Part shown: piece after piece, positions 15,274 to 24,077 of the stretch | Layout of the letters: every line of letters starts with the position of its first letter | How positions within the stretch are numbered: the first letter of the stretch is position 1 | Source: Sphingorhabdus sp. | Lineage (GTDB): Bacteria > Pseudomonadota > Alphaproteobacteria > Sphingomonadales > Sphingomonadaceae | Length of the DNA: 64,000 nt | Direction of reading: 5' to 3' | Assembly: GCA_028279555.1 (NCBI GenBank) | Contig: JANQNO010000005.1 | Location: 558,001-622,000, forward strand | Notes under the pieces: generated by a model | Database searches by the model: none | Told to the model about the DNA's origin: nothing | What the model saw: the letters and a program-made list of their open reading frames with translations, nothing else | Made by a program: the position numbers and the translations under genes

Positions 15274-15963
15274 TCAGCCTATAGCAGGCCCGCCTTCATA
15301 TTCCAACAAGAGGCTCCAAAGTATCGCGCGGCATTCCCCGTCAACAAGGCCGTCGATATTCTCCGGGCGGAACCGGCGCTGAAAAGCGACAATAGCGGCG
15401 CGCCCATCGTCGATGTCATATCCATAGCGGCCGAGCGCCAGCAAAAAGGCAGCATCGCTCCAACCCGGGTCAACGGGATTTTTGCTCGGGCGCTTTACAG
15501 CCAGCTTCAATCTGGCGAGCATCTGCCAATCGAACAATTCGCCGGGATCCTGTTTTCTTGCAGGAGCAATGTCGCTGTGCCCGACGACATTGCGAGGCTC
15601 GATCGAATAGGTTTTCACTATCTCTGATACCAAGGGCACCAAGGCATCCATCTGTTCGGAGGGAAATGGGCGATAGCCCCATTCATGCCCCGGATTGACA
15701 ATTTCGACGCCAATGCTTGCGCTGTTGACATCGGTCAAGCCCCGCCAATGCGACTTGCCGGCATGATGCGCACGATTTTCCTCGCTTACCATGTGAATGA
15801 TCTGCCCATCCTCAGTCACGACATAGTGGGCTGACACACCGCTTTCGGGATTTGCAAGCCATTCGATCGCCGAAGGGCCATCCTGCATTCCGGTATAGTG
15901 CAGGACCAACATCGAAACCGAGAGCTTGCGTTCGCCAAAATTGGGGGATGGTGTCCAAATCAT
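15274..15963 (-). CDS. N-acetylmuramoyl-L-alanine amidase, AmpD/AmiD-like (Amidase_2)
   Basis: A zinc amidase that cleaves the bond between muramic acid and the stem peptide. In the 229 residues the zinc ligands are visible as LVLHYTGM (His), NRAHHAGKS and VGHSDIAPARKQDPGE (His and Asp), and the catalytic Glu as GVEIVNPG. No signal peptide is seen, so a cytoplasmic role in anhydromuropeptide recycling is more likely than a periplasmic one. The last 65 residues (DDGRAAIVAFQRRFRPENID) look like a peptidoglycan-binding fold. It ends one base from the RNase P RNA. Confidence 0.88.
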   Translation of the reverse strand: MIWTPSPNFGERKLSVSMLVLHYTGMQDGPSAIEWLANPESGVSAHYVVTEDGQIIHMVSEENRAHHAGKSHWRGLTDVNSASIGVEIVNPGHEWGYRPFPSEQMDALVPLVSEIVKTYSIEPRNVVGHSDIAPARKQDPGELFDWQMLARLKLAVKRPSKNPVDPGWSDAAFLLALGRYGYDIDDGRAAIVAFQRRFRPENIDGLVDGECRAILWSLLLEYEGGPAIG

Positions 15964-16009
15964 GCATTGCCGTTAGTCGACAATATGGCGCTTGCCAATG
16001 GCCATACCC

Positions 16010-16870
16010 TCAGCCTGCCATCCGGTGCAGCGATGATGCGTTCGATTTGCTGTCTGCCAATTCGTAAAAACCGCGAAACTCGTCGCTGGGATGGAATCCG
16101 TCGCTGTGACCAATCACGGTCTCGGCTGAACCAAGCATCAGGTATCCGCCTTCCGCCAAGGAATCACAAAGATTTTCGAGGACCAATGCCTTTCTTTCAT
16201 CCGAAAGATACATGAGCATGTTGCGGCAGAGAATGATGTCGAACTTGCCAAGGCATGCAGGGGATTCGATCAGGTTGTGGGGTACAAAGCTGAGCATCCG
16301 GCGGATTTCTTTATCGACGATCCAGTCTTCTCCACCCTGCCGAAAATATTTGAGCATCATGGTGACCGGAAGTCCCCGCTGTATCTCAAATTGCGAAAAG
16401 CGTCCGGATTTCGCTTTGCCCAAAACCGAATGCGACACATCCGTTGCCACGATTTCAATATTCCAGCCCCGCCATTTCTCGGCATTTTCAGCAAATGCCA
16501 TAGCCACCGAGTAGGGTTCCTGACCTGACGAACAGGCCGCAGACCATATGCGCAGCCTCTTGCTGGCCCGCCTTTTTTCCCTCAGAGAATCCGTGACTGG
16601 GCCGGTCAGCAGGGCAAAATTTGCCTGATCACGAAAGAAGCATGTTTCGTTATTGATCAAGGCCTCAATGCAATCTTGCGCCAGCTGACCACCTAAATCG
16701 GTCTCAATCAAGCTGGCCAGCACCGACAGATCAGGTATCGTATGCTCCCGCAAAACGGGCTTGAGCGCCATCTCCACCCGCCAATGACGGCTGGATTTCA
16801 GAATCTGCCCAGTTTTGCTTTCCAGAAGGCCAGTCAGCAGCTCATACACATCTCGCCCCGGCAACGTCAT
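16010..16870 (-). CDS. cheR: CheR, chemotaxis protein methyltransferase
   Basis: CheR methylates glutamates of chemoreceptors using SAM. The start is the ATG at 16870 that overlaps the cheB stop as ATGA, giving 286 residues (MTLPGRDVYELLTGLL). The N-terminal helical domain precedes the SAM-binding domain, marked by the NNETCFFRD motif, WSAACSSGQEPYSVAM and FDIILCRNMLMYLS. It is the last gene of the chpT-cheA-cheW-cheY-cheB-cheR series. No receptor gene is present in the window. Confidence 0.94.
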   Translation of the reverse strand: MTLPGRDVYELLTGLLESKTGQILKSSRHWRVEMALKPVLREHTIPDLSVLASLIETDLGGQLAQDCIEALINNETCFFRDQANFALLTGPVTDSLREKRRASKRLRIWSAACSSGQEPYSVAMAFAENAEKWRGWNIEIVATDVSHSVLGKAKSGRFSQFEIQRGLPVTMMLKYFRQGGEDWIVDKEIRRMLSFVPHNLIESPACLGKFDIILCRNMLMYLSDERKALVLENLCDSLAEGGYLMLGSAETVIGHSDGFHPSDEFRGFYELADSKSNASSLHRMAG

Positions 16871-17949
16871 CTTTCCGCACCCGACATGTTCAACAGGGTA
16901 GCTATTTCTGTTGGCTGCAAGACCGCGCTGGCAAGACCAGCATTCGCGATAGCACCAGGCATACCCCAAACTACAGATGTTTCCGCATCCTGAACCAGAA
17001 TATCGGCACCGTTTTCAGCGAGCAGGCGGGCAGATTGGACGCCGTCGTTCCCCATACCGCTCAGCACGATTGCCAGCATCCTTTCCGAGTAGACAGCGGC
17101 AAGCGATTGGAACATCACGTCCACCGACGGGCAATAGCGGCTGATCTGACTTTCGGTCGGCTCCCGGAAGATTATCCGATTGCCTTGTCTGACAACGCAA
17201 AGATGCGCTTCGCCTTGGGCCAGGTAAACACATCCCGGTTGAACTGTTTCGCCAGGTTCGGCCAAATAGACGTTACGGCCCGATGTTGCCTCCAGCTGCT
17301 TGGCAAAGAAGCGCATAAAGGGTGCAGGCAGATGCTGCGTGATAAAGATCGGGCAATCGATATGGCTACCGATATCCCCAAGGATATCACAGATTACTGG
17401 AATGCCGCCCGTTGAGGCACCGATTGCTATGCAATCGGGGCGATTGATTCCTGTAGATGCGAGCGTTCGTTTTTGTCGCAGCAGCGGCTTTTCCGCTTGC
17501 GGTTCCGAACCGCTGCCGAGCCGAATAATCTTCTCGATCAGTTGGCGGGAGAAATCCCCGGAATACCCTTTTCTGCCAGGCTTGGCGAGCGTATCGCAAG
17601 CACCCAGCGACAATGCTTTGATGGCGGCAGGTCCGTTGCGCTCGGCGATTGCCGAAACCATCAAAATTCTCGCGTCACCGCAAATTTCAACAAAATCGGG
17701 CAATGCATCCAGACCGCTTCGCCCCGGCATCTCGATATCAAGAAGGATGGTATCGACCCGGTTTTCTGCCAGGAAAGCCAATGCTGCGTCGCAGCTTGCC
17801 GCGCTGCAGGCCACCTCGAGGTCTTCCCGCGATGAAATCACCCGCTCGATAACCGACCGCGCCACGGCGCTGTCATCGACAATTAGAACCTTTATCGGTT
17901 CGCGGCCCCGTTTCGATGCCGCGTGTAGATTGTCTGGATGGGCGGTCAC
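16867..17949 (-). CDS. cheB: CheB, receptor glutamate methylesterase/deamidase
   Basis: The 360-residue protein has an N-terminal receiver domain (VLIVDDSAVARSVIER, phosphorylated Asp 71 in LLDIEMPGRSG) and a C-terminal methylesterase domain with the catalytic triad visible as IGASTGG (Ser), FITQHLP (His) and GNDGVQSA (Asp). CheA would phosphorylate it to adapt receptors in opposition to CheR. It starts 12 bases after the cheY stop and overlaps cheR at its end. Confidence 0.96.
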   Translation of the reverse strand: MTAHPDNLHAASKRGREPIKVLIVDDSAVARSVIERVISSREDLEVACSAASCDAALAFLAENRVDTILLDIEMPGRSGLDALPDFVEICGDARILMVSAIAERNGPAAIKALSLGACDTLAKPGRKGYSGDFSRQLIEKIIRLGSGSEPQAEKPLLRQKRTLASTGINRPDCIAIGASTGGIPVICDILGDIGSHIDCPIFITQHLPAPFMRFFAKQLEATSGRNVYLAEPGETVQPGCVYLAQGEAHLCVVRQGNRIIFREPTESQISRYCPSVDVMFQSLAAVYSERMLAIVLSGMGNDGVQSARLLAENGADILVQDAETSVVWGMPGAIANAGLASAVLQPTEIATLLNMSGAER

Positions 17950-17961
17950 TGAGTCACGTCC

Positions 17962-18330
17962 TCAGATGCAGCCAACGATCTGGAGCTTGGATTCCAGGGT
18001 CTCCCGGTCAAATGGCTTCATCACATATTCGTCTGCACCTGCAGCAATGGCGGCCTGGATGTGGCCTGCGCCATTTTCTGTTGTGCAGAAAATCACTTTT
18101 GCCAAATCTGGCGTCCGATTGGCAGAGCGGTAAGCCTTCAAGAAGTCCATTCCACTCATCACCGGCATATTCCAGTCCAGAAGAATCACATCTGGGCTGC
18201 TCTGCTCACATTGGGCAAGCGCTTCCTCGCCATCCGAGGCTTCCGTTACCTGGAACTCCATGGTTTCCAGGATGTGCCGCGCAACCTTCCTGATCACCTT
18301 GCTATCATCCACTATCAAGCATGATTTCAT
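17962..18330 (-). CDS. cheY: CheY-like single-domain response regulator
   Basis: A stand-alone receiver of 122 residues starting MKSCLIVDDSKVIRK; ATG 18330 has AGAGG nine bases upstream, while two earlier in-frame ATGs (18351 and 18339) are less well placed. The phosphorylated Asp 52 lies in LLDWNMPVMSG, the conserved Thr in FCTTENGA and the Lys in MKPF. CheA would phosphorylate it. It could act on a flagellar motor or on another output; no flagellar gene is in the window. Confidence 0.92.
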   Translation of the reverse strand: MKSCLIVDDSKVIRKVARHILETMEFQVTEASDGEEALAQCEQSSPDVILLDWNMPVMSGMDFLKAYRSANRTPDLAKVIFCTTENGAGHIQAAIAAGADEYVMKPFDRETLESKLQIVGCI

Positions 18331-18407
18331 CGTATTCATCCTCTGATCCATCCACCATAGAAACTAATAGAGCCGGTATCCGACTTGGTTAACAAGATGC
18401 CTCTGTC

Positions 18408-18842
18408 TCATGCGGCAGCCGTCTCTTCGCTTCGCACCAGTTTCGCAATGTCAACGATCATCACGGTCTGGTCTTCCAGGACTGTGAATCCTCTAACAAA
18501 CTTCTGCCAAGGCTCTGACACCACAATATCGAAGCCCGAATTTTCGGGCTCAAGCGACACTACGTCATCGACACCGTCGACGAGGAAACCATAGCTATGC
18601 CCGCACACCTGCCCAATGATTGCTGTCGATCCCGGATGCAATTCTAACCTCCGGCCAGTGACCAGATAGTTGCAGTCTACCAGCGTTAGAACGCGGCTTC
18701 GCAGCGCAAAGACCCCGGCGACAGAGGGGTGGCTTTGGGGAGCGGCTACGATATCACTGATTTTGACGACAGATTCGACATCGTCGCTCGCAATCGCAAC
18801 CGGTTCATCCGCTATGCGCGCCAATAGGTAGAGACCGGACAT
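18408..18842 (-). CDS. cheW: CheW, chemotaxis coupling protein
   Basis: The 144-residue protein is a single CheW domain (LYLLARIADEPVAIASDDVE, VAGVFALRSRVLTLVDCNYL, HSYGFLVDGVDDVVSLEPEN) that links CheA to receptors. Its ATG shares one base with the cheA stop (TAATG), a sign of coupled translation. It follows cheA directly and precedes cheY by 78 bases. Confidence 0.92.
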   Translation of the reverse strand: MSGLYLLARIADEPVAIASDDVESVVKISDIVAAPQSHPSVAGVFALRSRVLTLVDCNYLVTGRRLELHPGSTAIIGQVCGHSYGFLVDGVDDVVSLEPENSGFDIVVSEPWQKFVRGFTVLEDQTVMIVDIAKLVRSEETAAA

Positions 18843-21247
18843 TATCGAGCTCCTGCAATTTTGTCTTCGATCGCTGCCAAAAGGCCGGTCCTGTCGTGGC
18901 GGTAAATGCTTCCGGCATCGACATCATTGCTTTGCATTGCTTCCCGCAAGCGAATGGCTCGCGGTTCCTTGTCCGGAATGGTTTTGTCGTCAGCACGCCC
19001 CAATATCACCGCAGCCTGATCGCTGTCTGCCGGGTCATAGCTAACGCGATATCCTGCCGTAGCAAGCAGCGGACCCAAAATACCCCGTTCCCATCCATTG
19101 TTATCTGGCGCGGCGATGAAACACAGGGCCTCCTCACCTTGCCGGGAATGATCGCCAAGCGCGGAATTTCCGAAATATCGAAGAATATTGATCAGCTCGA
19201 CATGCTCGCCCAATGCCTCGACGACGCCTTCATGGCGATCCGGATCGGCACTCGGCTCGATTTTGCCTTCCAGCGTAAACATGTCGATAATTTCGCCCAC
19301 AGCCATGCATTTCTGCTCGAGCCCGTCGGAGATGCGCAGAATCTGGAGCGTGCCCTCTTCTGGCACTTTGTCTATTCCAACGAGCTCGAACAGATCATCG
19401 CCAATCGCAACACGCAATTTACCGCCGACATCCCTGACCTGTTTGGCGCTGGCTTCTTCCATACGATCAATGGCGGCAAGGCGCACCGCCTGTTTACGGC
19501 CCGCCAGATTTTCGAAAAGCAGCGCCGAATCGCCCTTTGGAGCAACCGAGTCCAATTCGCCCGAGTCGGCGTCTGTGGTGTCGGATCGGACAGTTTCCTG
19601 ACCACAACCAATGGCGCTTGCGAGCCCGCTAGCGTCAAGAAGGAGCATGGGCCGGCCATTGTCTGGAAGCGAAACGCCCGAATAGAGCCCGGATTGCATG
19701 ACCAGCGGCGAGCCCGGCTTTACAACCAGTTCCTCATGATCGATCACGCGCTCGACATCGAGAGCAAAACGAGAGCCCACAGCGGGCTTTATCACCACAA
19801 GCGTGCGGGAAAGTGATTCCGTTGCCCCATCAATCCCAAGTAAATCTTCCAGCCTGGAGTAGGGAAACCGGTTTCCCCTGATCGACGCAACTTTTACGCC
19901 GCCGACTTGCTCGATTTTTACACTACTGCTGGAAACCGAGATTATCTCCTCCACCGAGTTGCGGGAAAGTCCATAGACCTGTCGGCACACCTCAACCGAA
20001 AGACCTGCAATGATCGAGAGGGTAAGCGGCAGCCGAAGCGTGATTTTCAGCCCCTGCCCTAAACAATTTTCAAGATCGATGTTGCCGCCGATGGATTGAA
20101 TATTGGATCGGACCACATCCATTCCGACGCCGCGGCCCGAAATCGAGGTGACTTCCGGCGCGGTTGTAATTCCCGGCTCGAAAATCATGGTGAGCTGCGA
20201 ATCCTCGGGCAGTTTTGCCCAATCTTCCAGCGTGATGACACGCCCCGCTATGGCTTTCCTTCGAAGCGCGTCCAAATCGATACCGCGCCCGTCGTCGGCG
20301 ATCTCGATCAAAATTTGGTTTCCAGACTGACGCGCACATACAGTGATCAAGCCTTCGGGGTCTTTCCCCGCCGCAATACGGTCAGCCTCACTTTCGATAC
20401 CGTGATCGACCGCATTTCGCAGAATATGCGTCAGGGGGTCGCGTAGAGCTTCGACCATTTCCCGGTCTATTTCGACCTGACTGCCCGAAATGCGCAGTTC
20501 TGTCTTCTTGTCCAGCTCTAGCGATATGTCGCGCATCAACCGGGGCAATGTAGAGAAAAGACGATCAATATTCTGCATCCGCATTTGCGAGATTGAATCG
20601 CGGATATCGGCGACGATCAATGACAACCGGGAAAAGGATGGCCCGATCTCGCTTTCGTTGCCGCTGGTACGAAGCTGCCGCGACACCTCGTTACGGGAAA
20701 GCACCAGGTCAGAAACACCGCTCATCAATTCGTCAAGCAGTTGAAGCGAGACCCGCACCGTCCGCGCTTTGGCGAAACTTGGAGGCACAGCTTCCTGTTC
20801 GATGGAATTTTCGAAGGATTGGGAACCGCTGCCGCCTGGCTGGTCTTGATCAGCATCTGCCGTTTCCTTTGAGCGATCCGGAAGGAATGCAAGCATTCTG
20901 GCGATCAGTTCATCGTCATCATCGCGCACCGAATTTCCGCTACCCAGCGCCATGTTCAGTTCGCCGATACGGTCAACGACAGCCAGAATCGCGGTCACCA
21001 GATCCTGGGAAGCCTTGAGCGTTCCTTCCCTCGCCGCGCCCAGCACATCTTCGGCCGCATGGCTCAATTTTTCAAGGCGCGGCAAATCCAGAAATCCACA
21101 GCTGCCTTTGACAGTGTGTACAAAGCGAAAAACGCTATCGATCAGGGCTAGATCGGACGGGTCTTTTTCCCAGTCGATCAGCTGCCCGGAGAGTGTCTCC
21201 AGCATCTCGGCGGTTTCGGCAATAAACTCTTCTAAGAGGTCATCCAT
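18842..21247 (-). CDS. cheA: CheA histidine kinase with two CheW-like domains and a degenerate receiver
   Basis: An 801-residue chemotaxis-type kinase. It starts with an Hpt domain (His 44 in RFVHTVKGSCGF). After the dimerisation helices the kinase domain shows HILRNAVDHGIESEADR (N box), EIADDGRGIDLDALR (G1) and GRGVGMDVVRSNIQS (G2). A CheW-like regulatory domain follows, then a second CheW-like stretch (LLFENLAGRKQAVRLAAIDR) and about 100 C-terminal residues (LCFIAAPDNNGWERGILGPL onwards) that look like a receiver fold without the phosphorylated Asp (AAVILGRADD). The extra C-terminal modules are not part of standard enteric CheA. It lies downstream of chpT. Confidence 0.93.
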   Translation of the reverse strand: MDDLLEEFIAETAEMLETLSGQLIDWEKDPSDLALIDSVFRFVHTVKGSCGFLDLPRLEKLSHAAEDVLGAAREGTLKASQDLVTAILAVVDRIGELNMALGSGNSVRDDDDELIARMLAFLPDRSKETADADQDQPGGSGSQSFENSIEQEAVPPSFAKARTVRVSLQLLDELMSGVSDLVLSRNEVSRQLRTSGNESEIGPSFSRLSLIVADIRDSISQMRMQNIDRLFSTLPRLMRDISLELDKKTELRISGSQVEIDREMVEALRDPLTHILRNAVDHGIESEADRIAAGKDPEGLITVCARQSGNQILIEIADDGRGIDLDALRRKAIAGRVITLEDWAKLPEDSQLTMIFEPGITTAPEVTSISGRGVGMDVVRSNIQSIGGNIDLENCLGQGLKITLRLPLTLSIIAGLSVEVCRQVYGLSRNSVEEIISVSSSSVKIEQVGGVKVASIRGNRFPYSRLEDLLGIDGATESLSRTLVVIKPAVGSRFALDVERVIDHEELVVKPGSPLVMQSGLYSGVSLPDNGRPMLLLDASGLASAIGCGQETVRSDTTDADSGELDSVAPKGDSALLFENLAGRKQAVRLAAIDRMEEASAKQVRDVGGKLRVAIGDDLFELVGIDKVPEEGTLQILRISDGLEQKCMAVGEIIDMFTLEGKIEPSADPDRHEGVVEALGEHVELINILRYFGNSALGDHSRQGEEALCFIAAPDNNGWERGILGPLLATAGYRVSYDPADSDQAAVILGRADDKTIPDKEPRAIRLREAMQSNDVDAGSIYRHDRTGLLAAIEDKIAGAR

Positions 21248-21287
21248 AAACTGGGCTCCGGAACTCCGGGAACCACAATCGCCAATT

Positions 21288-21307
21288 ATGGTTAACAGAC
21301 GGTTTAA
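21288..21307 (-). promoter_or_regulatory. Possible CtrA binding site upstream of cheA
   Basis: On the minus strand TTAA is followed after 8 bases by TTAACCAT, about 40-60 bases before the cheA start. The CtrA consensus is TTAA-N7-TTAA, with TTAACCAT as a strong half site, so the spacing is one base too long. The adjoining chpT gene encodes the phosphotransferase that feeds CtrA, which makes the match worth noting. Weak evidence. Confidence 0.3.
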
Positions 21308-21325
21308 AACCCGCCTGAAATGTCG

Positions 21326-21967
21326 CTATTGCTTGATCAGAGCGCCAACAATGAGCTGTTCTGAGTCAGGTTCTGCCAGTTGCACCATCCCGCCTGCTTC
21401 GCTGGCCAGATCGCGTACCATCCATGCCGGTGCAGTGCGGGAATCCACATCATCTCTTGGCAGGCTGCCGTCCAGTGCAGCACGAATGGCCGGGTCAAGC
21501 ACCAGCTTGGGGCCCGTTGCCCGGATCACTATTTCCTGTTCCTCGCCCCGGTTTTCAGCACCTACCGACAGATTTCCACCGCGCACCATCGCATCGTTGG
21601 CTATCAACACAAGATTGAGCAGGATTTTGACGGCGCGTTTGGGGAGCATGCCGCTCGGGATCTCCCATGCGAGCTCTGTCCTGCCATCGCCTGTCACAAG
21701 CGGCGTGATCACCACACGCGCTTCTTCTGGATCGACCTCGTTGCCGAAACCACCTGCGGCACCGAAGGCAAGCCGGAAAAATTTCAGCTTGTCGGCTGCG
21801 GAACGTGCGCTGTCTGCGAGCAAGTCCAGGCATCTTTTCTGCATCTCCGGATCGGTTTCGTCCGCCAGGAGCTCTAGGCCGTTGTTCATGGCACCGACAG
21901 GACTCAACAAATCATGACATAATTTCGAACAAAGCAAGGCAGCAAGATCGGACTGACCGTTGGACAT
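21326..21967 (-). CDS. chpT: ChpT-type histidine phosphotransferase
   Basis: ChpT passes phosphate from the hybrid kinase CckA to CtrA and CpdR in the alphaproteobacterial cell-cycle relay. From ATG 21967 the protein has 213 residues; the phosphorylated His 18 lies in LCSKLCHDLLSPVGAMNNGL, the dimerisation helix pair typical of ChpT. A degenerate GHKL-like domain follows (KILLNLVLIANDAMVRGG), lacking the ATP-binding glycine boxes. The protein is longer than a plain Hpt and lacks a kinase's G boxes. It lies upstream of cheA in the same direction, 78 bases apart. Confidence 0.88.
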   Translation of the reverse strand: MSNGQSDLAALLCSKLCHDLLSPVGAMNNGLELLADETDPEMQKRCLDLLADSARSAADKLKFFRLAFGAAGGFGNEVDPEEARVVITPLVTGDGRTELAWEIPSGMLPKRAVKILLNLVLIANDAMVRGGNLSVGAENRGEEQEIVIRATGPKLVLDPAIRAALDGSLPRDDVDSRTAPAWMVRDLASEAGGMVQLAEPDSEQLIVGALIKQ

Positions 21968-22106
21968 TTTACGTTCTTTCACTGGATTCTCGGCGTAAAT
22001 GCCTATTGAACCCTACAGCACTGATTTTCAAGGCTCAGCAAACACCTGTCTGGCTCCAGCCATAGTCGGCCTTGATATGCCCGGCGCGTTGTCCCACATT
22101 CCAGCA

Positions 22107-23048
22107 ATGCCAGGCAACGAACGGAAGATTGAGGGTATCTTGGGAGGCGATCGCCTCGACCGCGCGCTGAGCGACGCAATTCCGGATTTGTCGCGCGCGC
22201 GTATCCGTTCGCTTGTCGAAGATGGCAGGCTGATGATTGAGGGCGCGTTGGTCAACCAGCTGTCGAGCAAGAAGTATGCGGGAAGATCTTTCGAGCTTTC
22301 CCTGCCTCCGGCCCGCCCAGACAAGGCCAAAGCGCAGGATATTGCCATCGATATTGTCTATGAAGACGAGGATCTTCTGGTCGTGGACAAGCCCGCAGGT
22401 ATGGTTGTGCACCCCTCCGCCGGGCACGCGGACGGAACTTTGGTGAATGCATTGCTGTATCATTGCCGGGGACGGTTGTCCGGGATTGGCGGCGTCGAAC
22501 GCCCGGGGATTGTTCACCGCATCGATCGCGGCACGTCCGGACTGTTGGTGGTTGCAAAGACCGATCAGGCGCATGAAGGGCTGGCCCAGCTTTTTGCCGC
22601 GCATGATATCGAACGGCAGTATTGGGCTATTGTAAAAGGCGTGCCGGCGCCTCCTGCGGGTAAAATCGAGACGCAGATCGGCCGTTCACCGCATAACCGG
22701 AAGGCAATGGCCGTTCTGGAACCGGGCAGCGGGAAGCATGCGATAACGCACTACCGGCTGGAAAAAGCGCTCAAGGGAGCATCCTTGGTAAAATGCCGGC
22801 TCGAAACCGGCAGAACGCATCAGGTCAGGGTCCATATGAGGCATATCGGGCATCCGCTTATCGGCGATCCCGTTTACGCTAATCGACAAAATGCCATTAA
22901 AATTGGACCAAATCGCTCTAAATTCGCCCGGCAGGCCTTGCATGCGGCAAAATTAGGCTTTATTCATCCTGTTAGCGGCAAAAAAATACGCTTCGAAAGT
23001 AACTTTCCTGCCGATATGCAGGAACTGTTAAGCGAGCTTAGCGTATAA
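22107..23048 (+). CDS. rluD: RluD/RluC family 23S rRNA pseudouridine synthase
   Basis: The protein from ATG 22107 has 313 residues; in-frame ATGs at 22077 and 21999 are possible but have no better ribosome site. An S4-type RNA-binding domain (DRLDRALSDAIPDLSRARIR, RSLVEDGRLMIEGALV) precedes the catalytic domain. The catalytic Asp is in HRIDRGTSGLLVVAKT, with VYEDEDLLVVDKPAGMVVHP and ETGRTHQVRVHMRHIGHPLI as further family motifs. RluD modifies helix 69 of 23S rRNA. It is divergent from chpT and 77 bases upstream of rpoH. Confidence 0.9.
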   Translation: MPGNERKIEGILGGDRLDRALSDAIPDLSRARIRSLVEDGRLMIEGALVNQLSSKKYAGRSFELSLPPARPDKAKAQDIAIDIVYEDEDLLVVDKPAGMVVHPSAGHADGTLVNALLYHCRGRLSGIGGVERPGIVHRIDRGTSGLLVVAKTDQAHEGLAQLFAAHDIERQYWAIVKGVPAPPAGKIETQIGRSPHNRKAMAVLEPGSGKHAITHYRLEKALKGASLVKCRLETGRTHQVRVHMRHIGHPLIGDPVYANRQNAIKIGPNRSKFARQALHAAKLGFIHPVSGKKIRFESNFPADMQELLSELSV

Positions 23049-23125
23049 ATTTGCTTATGATGGTCATCCCGCCAAAGGTGCTTGATGAGGCCTTTACGGG
23101 GGATGTCGCTTAAAAAGGAAGAAAC

Positions 23126-24031
23126 ATGTCTGACACAAAGAATGTTCCGGCCACCATTCCTGCTCTCGGAGGGGATGCCAGCCTCAACCAATATATGGCG
23201 GAAATCCGCAAATTTCCGGTCCTGCAGCCCGAAGAAGAGTTCATGCTCGCCAAGCGCTATCAGGAGCATCAGGATCCGCAAGCGGCAGAACGCCTCGTCA
23301 CCTCACATCTTCGCCTCGTTGCCAAGATCGCGATGAAATATCGCGGCTATGGCCTGCCCGTTTCGGAGCTGATTTCCGAAGGCAATATCGGGCTTATGCA
23401 GGGCGTTAAAAAATTCGATCCTGATAAAGGCTTTCGCCTGGCAACCTATGCCATGTGGTGGATCCGCGCTTCGATGCAGGAGTTTATCCTGCGCAGCTGG
23501 AGCCTTGTGAAAATCGGAACGACTGCCGCCCAGAAAAAGCTCTTCTTCAACCTTCGCCGGATGAAGAACAATCTCGAAGCTTTCGAGGATGGTGATTTAA
23601 AACCCGAAGATGTAAAGAAAATTTCAACTGATCTAGGCGTAACCGAGGATGAAGTAGTCTCGATGAATCGCCGGATGAACAAGGGCGGCGATACCTCGCT
23701 CAACGTTCCAATGCGCGAAGATGGCGAAGGCCAGTGGCAGGATTGGCTTGTCGACGAAGAGCCGCTTCAGGACCAGCGCGTGGCCGAGGCACAAGAGAGC
23801 GACCTTCGCCATGAGATGCTGACCGAAGCCATGGACGGCCTCAATGACCGTGAGAAGCATATTCTCGCCGAACGGCGGCTTTCCGACGACCCCAAGACGT
23901 TGGAAGAGTTGAGCCAGGTTTACGAGGTCAGCCGCGAACGCATCCGCCAGATAGAGGTGCGTGCCTTTGAAAAGCTGCAGAAAGCCATGCTGCGGCTGGC
24001 CGGCGATCGCAAGCTGATTCCGGCGACGTAG
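23126..24031 (+). CDS. rpoH: RNA polymerase sigma-32 factor RpoH
   Basis: The heat-shock sigma factor, 301 residues. It has the region 1.2/2 sequence SLNQYMAEIRKFPVL, the core-binding GLPVSELISEGNIGLMQGVK segment, and the RpoH box QKKLFFNLRR, which separates it from the housekeeping sigma. Region 4.2 is TLEELSQVYEVSRERIRQIE. ATG 23126 has GGAAG upstream. Alphaproteobacteria often have two rpoH genes; only one is in view here. It should control clpX, clpP and similar chaperone and protease genes. Confidence 0.95.
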   Translation: MSDTKNVPATIPALGGDASLNQYMAEIRKFPVLQPEEEFMLAKRYQEHQDPQAAERLVTSHLRLVAKIAMKYRGYGLPVSELISEGNIGLMQGVKKFDPDKGFRLATYAMWWIRASMQEFILRSWSLVKIGTTAAQKKLFFNLRRMKNNLEAFEDGDLKPEDVKKISTDLGVTEDEVVSMNRRMNKGGDTSLNVPMREDGEGQWQDWLVDEEPLQDQRVAEAQESDLRHEMLTEAMDGLNDREKHILAERRLSDDPKTLEELSQVYEVSRERIRQIEVRAFEKLQKAMLRLAGDRKLIPAT

Positions 24032-24077
24032 GAAAAATTCGGATGACGGGCGCGGGGTGACGCGCTAGCCTGCCTGC

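Noticed and set aside
18385..18400. TTAACCA between cheW and cheY as a CtrA site
   Set aside because: Only one half of the motif is present and no second TTAA lies at the right distance.
20952..21917. Plus-strand open frame of 321 codons opposite cheA and chpT
   Set aside because: Serine-rich with no motif, as expected opposite genes of this codon use.
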